Shown here: positions 1 through 6,277 of the stretch, one piece after another
Position numbering within the stretch: the first letter of the stretch is position 1
How the letters are laid out: every line of letters starts with the position of its first letter
Source: an uncultured Oscillospiraceae bacterium
GTDB lineage: Bacteria; Bacillota; Clostridia; Oscillospirales; Acutalibacteraceae
DNA: 32,048 nt
Direction: 5' to 3'
Assembly (NCBI GenBank): GCA_900540535.1
Contig: UQGM01000030.1
Span: 1 to 32,048 of the forward strand
Position numbers and translations under genes: made by a program
The notes under the pieces: generated by a model
Told to the model about the DNA's origin: nothing
The model's input: only the letters and a program-made list of their open reading frames with translations
The model's database searches: none

Positions 1-274
1 TGTGCTGACTCAGCCCGATCTGTACGAAAAGACAGTTTCAAATTTGGTTGAAGCTAAGAGCAGGGGAGCATTTCTTATGGGCATGACTGTATACGGGAAT
101 TACAGTGTTGAAGATACTGCCGGATTTACCGTTTATGTACCTAAAACAGATCCTAATTTTGCTGTAAGTCTTTCCGTTATACCTCTTCAGCTTTTGGCAT
201 ATTATGTAAGCTGTGCCAAAGGACTCGATGTAGATAAGCCCCGTAATCTTGCAAAGAGTGTTACGGTTGAATAA
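1..274 (+). CDS. glmS: Glutamine-fructose-6-phosphate aminotransferase, C-terminal fragment
   Basis: This is the last 90 or so residues of GlmS, which makes glucosamine-6-phosphate from fructose-6-phosphate and glutamine, the first step towards UDP-GlcNAc and peptidoglycan. The 5' part lies outside the window, so the in-frame ATG/GTG-like codon at base 2 is not the start. What is visible is the end of the second SIS (sugar isomerase) domain. The terminal signature DKPRNLAKSVTVE is the near-invariant GlmS C-terminus, which forms the catalytic C-tail closing over the sugar site. Upstream, VYVPKTD and the hydrophobic VIPLQLLAYYVS helix match the family. The frame ends at TAA 272-274 and is followed by an intrinsic terminator, so glmS appears to end its transcription unit. 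Identification is firm; the fragment alone says nothing about the amidotransferase domain. Confidence 0.95.
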   Translation, partial: VLTQPDLYEKTVSNLVEAKSRGAFLMGMTVYGNYSVEDTAGFTVYVPKTDPNFAVSLSVIPLQLLAYYVSCAKGLDVDKPRNLAKSVTVE

Positions 275-322
275 TTGGGCTTGGTTAGTAACGGTAAAAA
301 TAAAACTTAATAAATGATATAA

Positions 323-373
323 GGTGTTACGCTAATTGGCATAGGTCAAAAAAAGCGTAACGCCTTTTTCTTT
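323..373 (+). terminator. Intrinsic terminator after glmS
   Basis: An 11-bp stem GGTGTTACGCT (323-333) pairs with AGCGTAACGCC (354-364), with one G-U pair, around a 20-nt loop. It is followed directly by the U-rich tract TTTTTCTTTT. It lies 49 bases past the glmS stop and ends that unit. Confidence 0.85.
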
Positions 374-472
374 TGCAGTAAAACATTATTTGTGTCCTCT
401 GATTTTACCGTGGCAGATCATCAATTTTATTAAATTTTGACGTATATTTTTCTGTTATTTTTACGCAAAATA

Positions 473-481
473 TGGTATACT
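473..481 (+). promoter_or_regulatory. Extended -10 promoter for rlmB
   Basis: TGG-TATACT at 473-481 fits an extended -10 (TGn plus a TATAAT-like hexamer). No good -35 sits 17 bases upstream (TGTTAT at 453-458 is poor), as is usual for extended -10 promoters. The rlmB start lies about 60 bases downstream. The rest of 374-549 holds no gene that I can support. Confidence 0.5.
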
Positions 482-549
482 CTAATAAATATAGCAATAT
501 CTGTACGATTTTAAGGTTATTTTGGCAAAGGACTCCGGAGGATATATAA

Positions 550-1305
550 ATGGATAATTTCAATGAAAAAGAGAAGTCAAATCTTGTTATAGGCCGCAAT
601 GCGGTTGCAGAGGCAATCCGTGCAGGCAGAGAGATAGATACACTTATGGTAGCCGTGGGTGAACGAGGCGGATCAGTTGGAAAAATGATAGCTCAGTGCC
701 GTGAAAAAGGCGTTGTTATAAAAGAGGTTGACCGCAGAAAGCTTGATAAAATCTGCTGCGGTGAAAATCATCAGGGTGTGGCAGCTTTCATAGCAGCCTA
801 TGAATACTCTACAATAGAGGATATATTCAATCTTGCAAAGTCAAAGGACGAAGAGCCTTTTATAATAGTGTGCGATGAAATAGAAGATCCGCACAATTTA
901 GGCGCAATAATAAGAACTGCCGAAGCGGCGGGAGCTCATGGGGTTATTATTCCCAAAAGGAGAAGCGCATCCCTTAGCTTTGCCGTTTCAAAAACTTCCG
1001 CAGGAGCTTTGGAGTATGTACCCGTTGCGAGAGTGAGCAATCTGCCCTCTGCAATAGACGAGCTCAAAAAGAGGGGTGTATGGTTCTACGGAGCCGATAT
1101 GGACGGAGAACCTTGGAATAAGGTATCCTTCGGAAAAAGTGCAACCGCTCTTGTAATCGGCTCTGAAGGAGCGGGAATAGGCAGACTTGTAAAATCAAAG
1201 TGTGACGTCATAGTTTCCCTGCCCATGAGGGGAAAAATAAATTCTCTCAACGCTTCCGTAGCGGCGGGAATTTTAATGTACGAGGTGGCAAGACAGCGGC
1301 TGTAA
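550..1305 (+). CDS. rlmB: 23S rRNA 2'-O-ribose methyltransferase RlmB (TrmH/SpoU family)
   Basis: This 251-residue SpoU-family enzyme is predicted to methylate the 2'-OH of G2251 in the 23S rRNA P-loop using S-adenosylmethionine. The N-terminal substrate-binding part begins with the family hallmark IGRNAVAEAIRAGR. The knotted SPOUT domain follows, with motif 1 (DPHNLGAIIRTAEAAGAHG), motif 2 (ALVIGSEGAGIGRLV) and motif 3 (SLPMRGKINSLNASVAAGI). The conserved Asn and Arg of motif 1 and the Ser-Leu-Asn of motif 3 are all present. Length matches RlmB (about 245-250). ATG 550 has GGAGGA at 537-542. The paralogue TrmH is possible, but the extra N-terminal domain favours RlmB. The next gene's ribosome site overlaps this stop codon, so the two are co-transcribed. 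Confidence 0.9.
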   Translation: MDNFNEKEKSNLVIGRNAVAEAIRAGREIDTLMVAVGERGGSVGKMIAQCREKGVVIKEVDRRKLDKICCGENHQGVAAFIAAYEYSTIEDIFNLAKSKDEEPFIIVCDEIEDPHNLGAIIRTAEAAGAHGVIIPKRRSASLSFAVSKTSAGALEYVPVARVSNLPSAIDELKKRGVWFYGADMDGEPWNKVSFGKSATALVIGSEGAGIGRLVKSKCDVIVSLPMRGKINSLNASVAAGILMYEVARQRL

Positions 1306-1318
1306 GGAGGGGAATGAA

Positions 1319-4012
1319 TTGAGCGAAGATAAAAAAGGCGGAAATAACAGAAATAATAATGGGAACAACAGCGGAAACGGTTCCGATTTTTCAATAGATA
1401 AAATACTTGCGGAGGTTCGTGCCGCAAGGGACGGAAGAATAGATGACGAAGATTTCGGTGAAGAAGCGGTTTTGTCAAGATCTATGGAGGATATTGATAA
1501 ACTTTTGGAGCCGAGAAAGCGCATAGAAGTAAGTGATATAATAACCGATGAGCTTCTTGAGGCAGCCGGTGAAAAACCTGTGAAAGATGAAGTTAATAAA
1601 AATCAGGAATCTCCTAAGCCGCCAGTAAAAGAGGAAAAGACAAGAATTGTAGGCGGACTTAAGGAAAGCGATTACAGCGGCAATTCATTCAGAAATTCCA
1701 AAACCATAGTAGGTGCCGGCGGTAAAATAGAAACCGATGAATACAGAAGAAGGTTTATAAACCGACCTGTTCAGAAGATAGAGCGCACTGCTGATTTTCA
1801 GCGTAAGTTTGACAGCAGAAAGCCGGAAATGATTGAGCGTCCCGGTATTGTAACAAGGCGAAGCTCAATGTCGGCTACAGCAGACCTGGCGCCATTGCCA
1901 ACCCTTGTAACTGCCGAGGATGCAGATAACAACGAAAAGACGAGAAAAAGCGGATTTATCCGTCCGAGAGTTGAGGAAAAAGCTCCCGAGCACAGAGAAA
2001 TTGAGGGACAGATACGCTTTGATGCCTTTGAAAATGCCAGTGATGACTGGGTTGAAAAAATAGATGAGGAAGAAGCGGAAGAAGCTCTTAAGAAGAAGAG
2101 AAAGGAAAAAATCAAAGGCTTTAAAATTTTCGGAATAGAAGATCTTGCGGATATTGAGGATGACGAAGATATCGAAGAGATAGAAGAGTCTGAAGATGAC
2201 CGTGAAGAATCCTCCGGCGGAAAAAAGAAAAATACCAAAAAGTCTGAAAAACAGGAAAAAGTACAAAAAACTATAAAACGTGATGCTGAGGAAGAAAAAG
2301 ATACTCAGGATGAGATAGAGCTTTATAAGGCTTCAGACACCCCCAAGGTAGCAGCCATTTTGCGTAAAGAAATGCTTCACAGTCTTGGCGGAATAGCTGT
2401 TTGTGTCTTTTTTACGGTTATGTACCTTATCTTTACTTTAACCGGTTATTCAAGCGGCTCTGCCGGTGCGCAGATGCTTACAACATTTAATCTGGTTGTA
2501 GTTTGTGCAGCTGTAATAGGCGGCGGAGTATCTGCAGTAAGAGGAGCAGAGAATCTCATAAAAGGCAAACCCAATGCCGATACTGCTGTTACAGCGGCTC
2601 TTCTGGCGGCTGCAATTCAGGGCGTGTGGGCTTTCGGAGTATCACCGCAGAAATTGGTGCCGTTATACGGCTGCGCTGCTGCACTTTGTACTGTATTTAA
2701 TCTTGCGGGACATTATCTTGTAGCTTCAAGAGCTTATAAAAATCTCCGTTTCCTTGCACCGCTGAGAAAAAAATACAGCATACAGGAAATAGAGAATAAG
2801 GAAACCGCCTTTGAAATCGGCAGAGGACTTTTAATGGGCGATCCAGATATACGCTGTTCAGTGCCAATTAAGTTTCCCTCGAAGTTTATCGAAAATACAT
2901 ATGCAGCTGATCCGGCAAATAAATATTCAAAAGTGATGATGCCTGTATTTTTCCTTTTAAGCCTTGCAGCGGGAATTATATACGCAGTTATTAAATCCGA
3001 CTATTTTGCAGGAGATTCGCTGTTTGCAGCGGCTGCCTGTGTAAGTATGCCGTCCTGTGCTCTTATAGCCTCAAATCTTCCTTTGGGAAAAGCAGATACA
3101 AAGCTTACCCATATGGGTGCCATGATTTCGGGACATAAGGCTGTTGGCGAATGCGGTGATGTAAATGCCGTAGTGCTCGATTCTTCCGATATATTCAGTG
3201 AGGGCGGATGTACCATTTACGGTATTAAAACCTATCACGGTATGCGTGTGGACGATGCCATTCTTGATACAGCGGCAATAGTTATAAAAGCAGGAGGACC
3301 CAGCGGAGAGGTATTTGACCGTGTTATTTTAGGTAAGCGTGATATTTTGCCTCCCGTTGAAAATCTTGTCTATGAGGATAAATTGGGACTTTCCGCATGG
3401 ATACACGGCAGACGTGTACTTGTAGGAAACAGAGATTTGCTTATTAATCACAATGTTGAAGCACCGAACAGAGAGAGCGAGCTTAAATACAGGCACGATA
3501 ACCGTCAGATTATGTATCTTGCGGTTTCTGGAAAAATAGCCGCCATGTTTGTTGTGGGCTATAAAGCAAATCCGGGAATCAAGGCGTCTCTTAAAATGAT
3601 GGAAAACAAGGGCATAAGCGTACTTGTAAGAACATCCGACGCCAATATCACCGAAGAGCTTATTTCAAACTTCTTCGGAGTTCACAAAAACGCTGTAAAG
3701 GTGATAAGTGCCGTTGCAGGAGAAATGTACCGAAAAGAGCGACTTAAAAAGAGAAACGCCGAAGCAAAAATTATACATAACGGAAGCGTAAAATCAATGC
3801 TTGGTGCTGTAAACGCTGCGGCAGGACTTTATTACAGCCGAGGTTTAATAACTTCAGTTCAGTCCATACTTTCAGCTTTCGGTTTTGGAATTGCCGTTCT
3901 TTTGGTTTTCCTTTCAGGATTCAGACAGCTTCCCGCTTATTCGCTGGTTATCTACCAGCTTATATGCGCCGGTATAATATACTGCTTTACCGCTCTTAAA
4001 AAGAAACTGTAA
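1319..4012 (+). CDS. Degenerate P1B-type ATPase-like membrane protein with long charged N-terminal region
   Basis: An 897-residue protein of unknown function. TTG 1319 is chosen because AGGAGGGG (1306-1312) sits 6-7 bases upstream and the nearby ATG at 1314 runs into a stop after two codons. Residues 1-345 are highly charged, probably disordered, with a short predicted helix (IDKILAEVRAAR) near the N-terminus. After that the layout follows a heavy-metal P1B ATPase: helices at about 356-377, 386-406, 422-441 and 446-469, a short cytoplasmic segment, helices 539-558 and 567-588, a large cytoplasmic region, then helices about 850-869 and 873-893. The sixth helix carries MPSCAL (577-582) where pumps have CPCAL. 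Residue D621 lies in DSSDIFSEG where pumps have DKTGTLTEG. GRRVLVGNRDLL (about 697-708) matches the nucleotide domain, and TSD (772-774) sits at the TGD position. The TGE actuator motif and GDGxNDxPAL hinge are not seen. I infer a pseudo-ATPase unable to pump by the normal cycle. Confidence 0.75.
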   Translation: MSEDKKGGNNRNNNGNNSGNGSDFSIDKILAEVRAARDGRIDDEDFGEEAVLSRSMEDIDKLLEPRKRIEVSDIITDELLEAAGEKPVKDEVNKNQESPKPPVKEEKTRIVGGLKESDYSGNSFRNSKTIVGAGGKIETDEYRRRFINRPVQKIERTADFQRKFDSRKPEMIERPGIVTRRSSMSATADLAPLPTLVTAEDADNNEKTRKSGFIRPRVEEKAPEHREIEGQIRFDAFENASDDWVEKIDEEEAEEALKKKRKEKIKGFKIFGIEDLADIEDDEDIEEIEESEDDREESSGGKKKNTKKSEKQEKVQKTIKRDAEEEKDTQDEIELYKASDTPKVAAILRKEMLHSLGGIAVCVFFTVMYLIFTLTGYSSGSAGAQMLTTFNLVVVCAAVIGGGVSAVRGAENLIKGKPNADTAVTAALLAAAIQGVWAFGVSPQKLVPLYGCAAALCTVFNLAGHYLVASRAYKNLRFLAPLRKKYSIQEIENKETAFEIGRGLLMGDPDIRCSVPIKFPSKFIENTYAADPANKYSKVMMPVFFLLSLAAGIIYAVIKSDYFAGDSLFAAAACVSMPSCALIASNLPLGKADTKLTHMGAMISGHKAVGECGDVNAVVLDSSDIFSEGGCTIYGIKTYHGMRVDDAILDTAAIVIKAGGPSGEVFDRVILGKRDILPPVENLVYEDKLGLSAWIHGRRVLVGNRDLLINHNVEAPNRESELKYRHDNRQIMYLAVSGKIAAMFVVGYKANPGIKASLKMMENKGISVLVRTSDANITEELISNFFGVHKNAVKVISAVAGEMYRKERLKKRNAEAKIIHNGSVKSMLGAVNAAAGLYYSRGLITSVQSILSAFGFGIAVLLVFLSGFRQLPAYSLVIYQLICAGIIYCFTALKKKL

Positions 4013-4032
4013 TTTTACTGATTTTTAAAATG

Positions 4033-4064
4033 CCCGCCGGACAAAACCTTCGGCGGGATTTTTA
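4033..4064 (+). terminator. Intrinsic terminator after the pseudo-ATPase gene
   Basis: CCCGCCG (4033-4039) pairs with CGGCGGG (4051-4057), extended by a G-U pair, and is followed by ATTTTTA. It ends the rlmB unit. Confidence 0.8.
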
Positions 4065-4139
4065 AAGATATATCCGAGAAAGCGTTTATGCCAATGAAGC
4101 GTTTTTTCATCAATTGAAATTTATACGGAGGCGAAATCA

Positions 4140-5666
4140 ATGGTTTTTGCGGCTGTTTTATCAGCAGTTTTTTATCTGCTTTTTACCGCAGGTCTTATTT
4201 TGTTTATAAAAGTTAATAACGGCATGTTTTTCAGTACAGCTAAGTTTGCCGTTATTTCTGCACTGACTCTGCTGGTTTTCCCGGCAGTATATTTCGGAAC
4301 ATTCTGGATAGGAAATGATTTCAGAATTTTTTCCGCAGTTTTAACTGCTTTAAGTGTTCTCTTACTCATATTTATAATCTATAAGGGACTTATAAAGGAT
4401 ATCTTTCAGCCCCTTGCTCTTACAACAGAGGGAACAATAGTAATGATTGCCGGAGCAGTTCTCACTCTTGTTGCAAATATTATCTGCTCTTTTTCCTCTT
4501 CATTTGCTGTGGTTTCCTTTGCTTCTTCTGCCGGACTGTTCTGCGTGATGCTGTGGGGACTTATCTGGGCAAAAGCGCAGGGATGGCAGAAATTTGAAAA
4601 TCTTGAGGCAGAGCCCATGTTTATTTTTGAAAATACAGAGGGCGGCTACTCTACTTTCAGACTTCCTTCACTTGTGAGACTTAAAAAGGATTTTCTCAAT
4701 ATCAGGGATAAAAGCTTTACTTCCGATGTACTTATGGCATGTGCCGAGGGAAGAAAGAACTCAGCCCGTGATACGGGAAGAGTTGATATAGTATGTAAAT
4801 TCTCTTCGGATAACGGTAAGACATGGACTCCACTTAAAGTGCTTTTTACCTATGGAGAAAAAGTCGGAAAATACGGAAATCCCACTCCTGTTGCCGATGA
4901 AAAAACAGGACTTATCAACTTTGTACTTATGACCGCCACAAAAGAAAGCGGATTTAACTATGATACCTACTGTTACAGAGGAACTCTTACCTCAGATTAT
5001 GAATTCCACTGGGAGGATAAGAATAATATCTCTCTTCCAAAGCTTCAGGGCAAAGTAAAGTCAGGTTCTGACGGAGTGCGTAAGGACACTTTAATGGTAG
5101 GCCCCAGTAAAGGAGTTCAGATTAAAAACGGCGAAAAGGCAGGACGCCTTATTATTCCCGCAAGCAATGATGGAGATTCCTTTGTTCTTTACAGTGACGA
5201 TAACGGAAAGCACTGGCAGCGTGGAGAGAAAGCTGGTTCAGGCAACGAGTGTGAAGCGGCAGAGCTTCCAAACGGCGATATCATAATGGTAATACGTGAA
5301 AACACTATGTGCACAATGTATCATCCAAAGCAGTTCCAGTGCCTTTCCTATTCCTCTGACGGTGGCGAGAGCTGGTATGAGAGTATGTTTAAAACAGAAC
5401 TTCGCTCTCCCATATGCATGACATCTCTTGACAGAGCAGGTGATATGCTCTGTATCTCTTATCCTGATTCCTTTACAACAAGACGTGGACTTACCGCTGC
5501 GGTAAGCTTTGATAGCGGTAAAAGCTGGAATAAAAAGCTTTTATATTCGGGAGCGGCAGGATATTCAAGTGTTGCAGCCAATGAAAACGGCGATTTGTTT
5601 GTCCTTGCAGAAATAGGAAAAGTAAATTATAACGAAGCTCTTGTATTTTTACATACAAAGTTTTAA
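4140..5666 (+). CDS. Membrane-anchored sialidase (GH33-like, Asp-box repeats)
   Basis: This 508-residue protein joins five predicted membrane helices (residues 1 to about 150) to a sialidase-type beta-propeller. It would release terminal sialic acids from glycans. The FRLP motif (first arginine R174) matches the FRIP signature, D211 in ARDTGRVD sits at the acid/base position, and NECEAAELPNG supplies the conserved Glu. TRRGLTAAVS gives a late triad arginine, and Y475 in AAGYSSVAANENG fits the nucleophilic Tyr paired with that Glu. Asp boxes are SSDNGKTW (about 222-229), YSDDNGKHW, YSSDGGESW and SFDSGKSW. The active site therefore looks intact. With an N-in topology, an odd helix number puts the propeller outside the cell. 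There is no signal peptide or sortase signal, and no nan catabolic gene nearby. ATG 4140 has GGAGG at 4127-4131. Substrate and linkage are unknown. Confidence 0.8.
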   Translation: MVFAAVLSAVFYLLFTAGLILFIKVNNGMFFSTAKFAVISALTLLVFPAVYFGTFWIGNDFRIFSAVLTALSVLLLIFIIYKGLIKDIFQPLALTTEGTIVMIAGAVLTLVANIICSFSSSFAVVSFASSAGLFCVMLWGLIWAKAQGWQKFENLEAEPMFIFENTEGGYSTFRLPSLVRLKKDFLNIRDKSFTSDVLMACAEGRKNSARDTGRVDIVCKFSSDNGKTWTPLKVLFTYGEKVGKYGNPTPVADEKTGLINFVLMTATKESGFNYDTYCYRGTLTSDYEFHWEDKNNISLPKLQGKVKSGSDGVRKDTLMVGPSKGVQIKNGEKAGRLIIPASNDGDSFVLYSDDNGKHWQRGEKAGSGNECEAAELPNGDIIMVIRENTMCTMYHPKQFQCLSYSSDGGESWYESMFKTELRSPICMTSLDRAGDMLCISYPDSFTTRRGLTAAVSFDSGKSWNKKLLYSGAAGYSSVAANENGDLFVLAEIGKVNYNEALVFLHTKF

Positions 5667-5674
5667 TGATAAAA

Positions 5675-5708
5675 ACAGCGTCCTGCTAAAAATAACGCAG
5701 GACGCTGT
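5675..5708. terminator. Bidirectional terminator between sialidase gene and spoVAE
   Basis: A perfect 12-bp stem, ACAGCGTCCTGC (5675-5686) with GCAGGACGCTGT (5697-5708), lies between two convergent genes. Plus-strand transcripts meet CTTTATTTGTCTTTT after it, and minus-strand transcripts meet TTTTATCATT. It begins 9 bases past the sialidase stop and ends 3 bases before the spoVAE stop. Confidence 0.85.
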
Positions 5709-5710
5709 CT

Positions 5711-6064
5711 TTATTTGTCTTTTGGTTTTGTAATAAGTGATACTGCAAGACCGCCAAGCATTGCGGCGGTTATTCCGGCAGCTCCCGAGGAGAGAGGTCC
5801 GGTCAGTACCCCGGAAAGTCCGTTTTCAGAAACAGCCTCTTTTGTACCCTGAGCAAGAAGATTTCCGAAACCGGTAAGAGGGGTGAGGGCGCCAGCTCCT
5901 GCCCATTCAACTATGGGCTCATAAAGTCCCGCACCTCCAAGAATAACACCTGCAACTACAAATGATACAAGTATTTTTGCCGGAGTTAGATTTGTTCTGT
6001 CAATTAAAATCTGTCCTATGGCGCAGATTAAGCCGCCCACAAGAAAAGCCTTAAAAAAAATCAT
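5711..6064 (-). CDS. spoVAE: Stage V sporulation protein AE (SpoVAE/SpoVAEb)
   Basis: This 117-residue integral membrane protein matches SpoVAE, part of the SpoVA channel that moves Ca-dipicolinate into the forespore and out at germination. Family-typical stretches are AFLVGGLICAIGQILID, TPAKILVSFVVAGVILGG, YEPIVEWAGAGA and PLTGFGNLLAQG. Three or four hydrophobic segments span most of the protein, and the length is the usual one. The only usable ATG is at 6064-6062, since an in-frame stop lies two codons upstream. Its ribosome site is weak (AAAGG, some 15 bases away). The usual partners spoVAC and spoVAD are not adjacent: the next gene on this strand is a phosphoglycerol transferase with its own terminator. 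A forespore promoter is expected, but I could not place one. Confidence 0.88.
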   Translation of the reverse strand: MIFFKAFLVGGLICAIGQILIDRTNLTPAKILVSFVVAGVILGGAGLYEPIVEWAGAGALTPLTGFGNLLAQGTKEAVSENGLSGVLTGPLSSGAAGITAAMLGGLAVSLITKPKDK

Positions 6065-6087
6065 ATATTAACGCACGTGCCTTTCTG

Positions 6088-6115
6088 AAACTGCCTCAAA
6101 ACAGGCAGTTTTTCA
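6088..6115. other. Hairpin in the leader region of spoVAE
   Basis: AAACTGCCT (6088-6096) pairs perfectly with AGGCAGTTT (6103-6111) around a 6-nt loop, 24 bases upstream of the spoVAE start. On the plus strand it is followed by TTTTC and looks like a weak terminator, but no plus-strand gene needs it. On the minus strand it would lie in the spoVAE 5' leader. Confidence 0.45.
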
Positions 6116-6216
6116 AGTTCAGATGTTCAAAATTTATAATTATTCTTTCCTTTAAAAAAGAAAATATTCCCGAAAAACAGCAAATATATTGTTGCAAAAA
6201 AGAAAAGCAGTGTAAA

Positions 6217-6257
6217 ATCAAAACGAAAAACAGGCAGCTGTTTTAAGCTGCCTGTTT
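6217..6257 (-). terminator. Intrinsic terminator of the phosphoglycerol transferase gene
   Basis: AAACAGGCAGCT (6228-6239) pairs with AGCTGCCTGTTT (6246-6257), 12 bp around a 6-nt loop. Read on the minus strand it is followed by TTTTTCGTTTT. It lies 20 bases past the stop of the 6278-8146 gene and separates it from spoVAE. Confidence 0.85.
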
Positions 6258-6277
6258 TTAATCAGTAACAAACTATT

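Noticed and set aside
1798..2266. Serine- or phenylalanine-rich open frames on the minus strand
   Set aside because: They are the complement of the acidic Glu/Asp/Lys-rich N-terminal region of the 1319 gene, which gives long stop-free antisense frames by composition.
4080..4104. Direct repeat AAGCGTTT before the sialidase gene
   Set aside because: Two 8-base copies 17 bases apart in AT-rich DNA are too short to support a regulatory site without conservation.
6112..6227. SigF/SigG-type forespore promoter for spoVAE
   Set aside because: A GAATA-like -35 and AT-rich -10 can be picked out, but spacing and -10 match are poor; I could not support a call.
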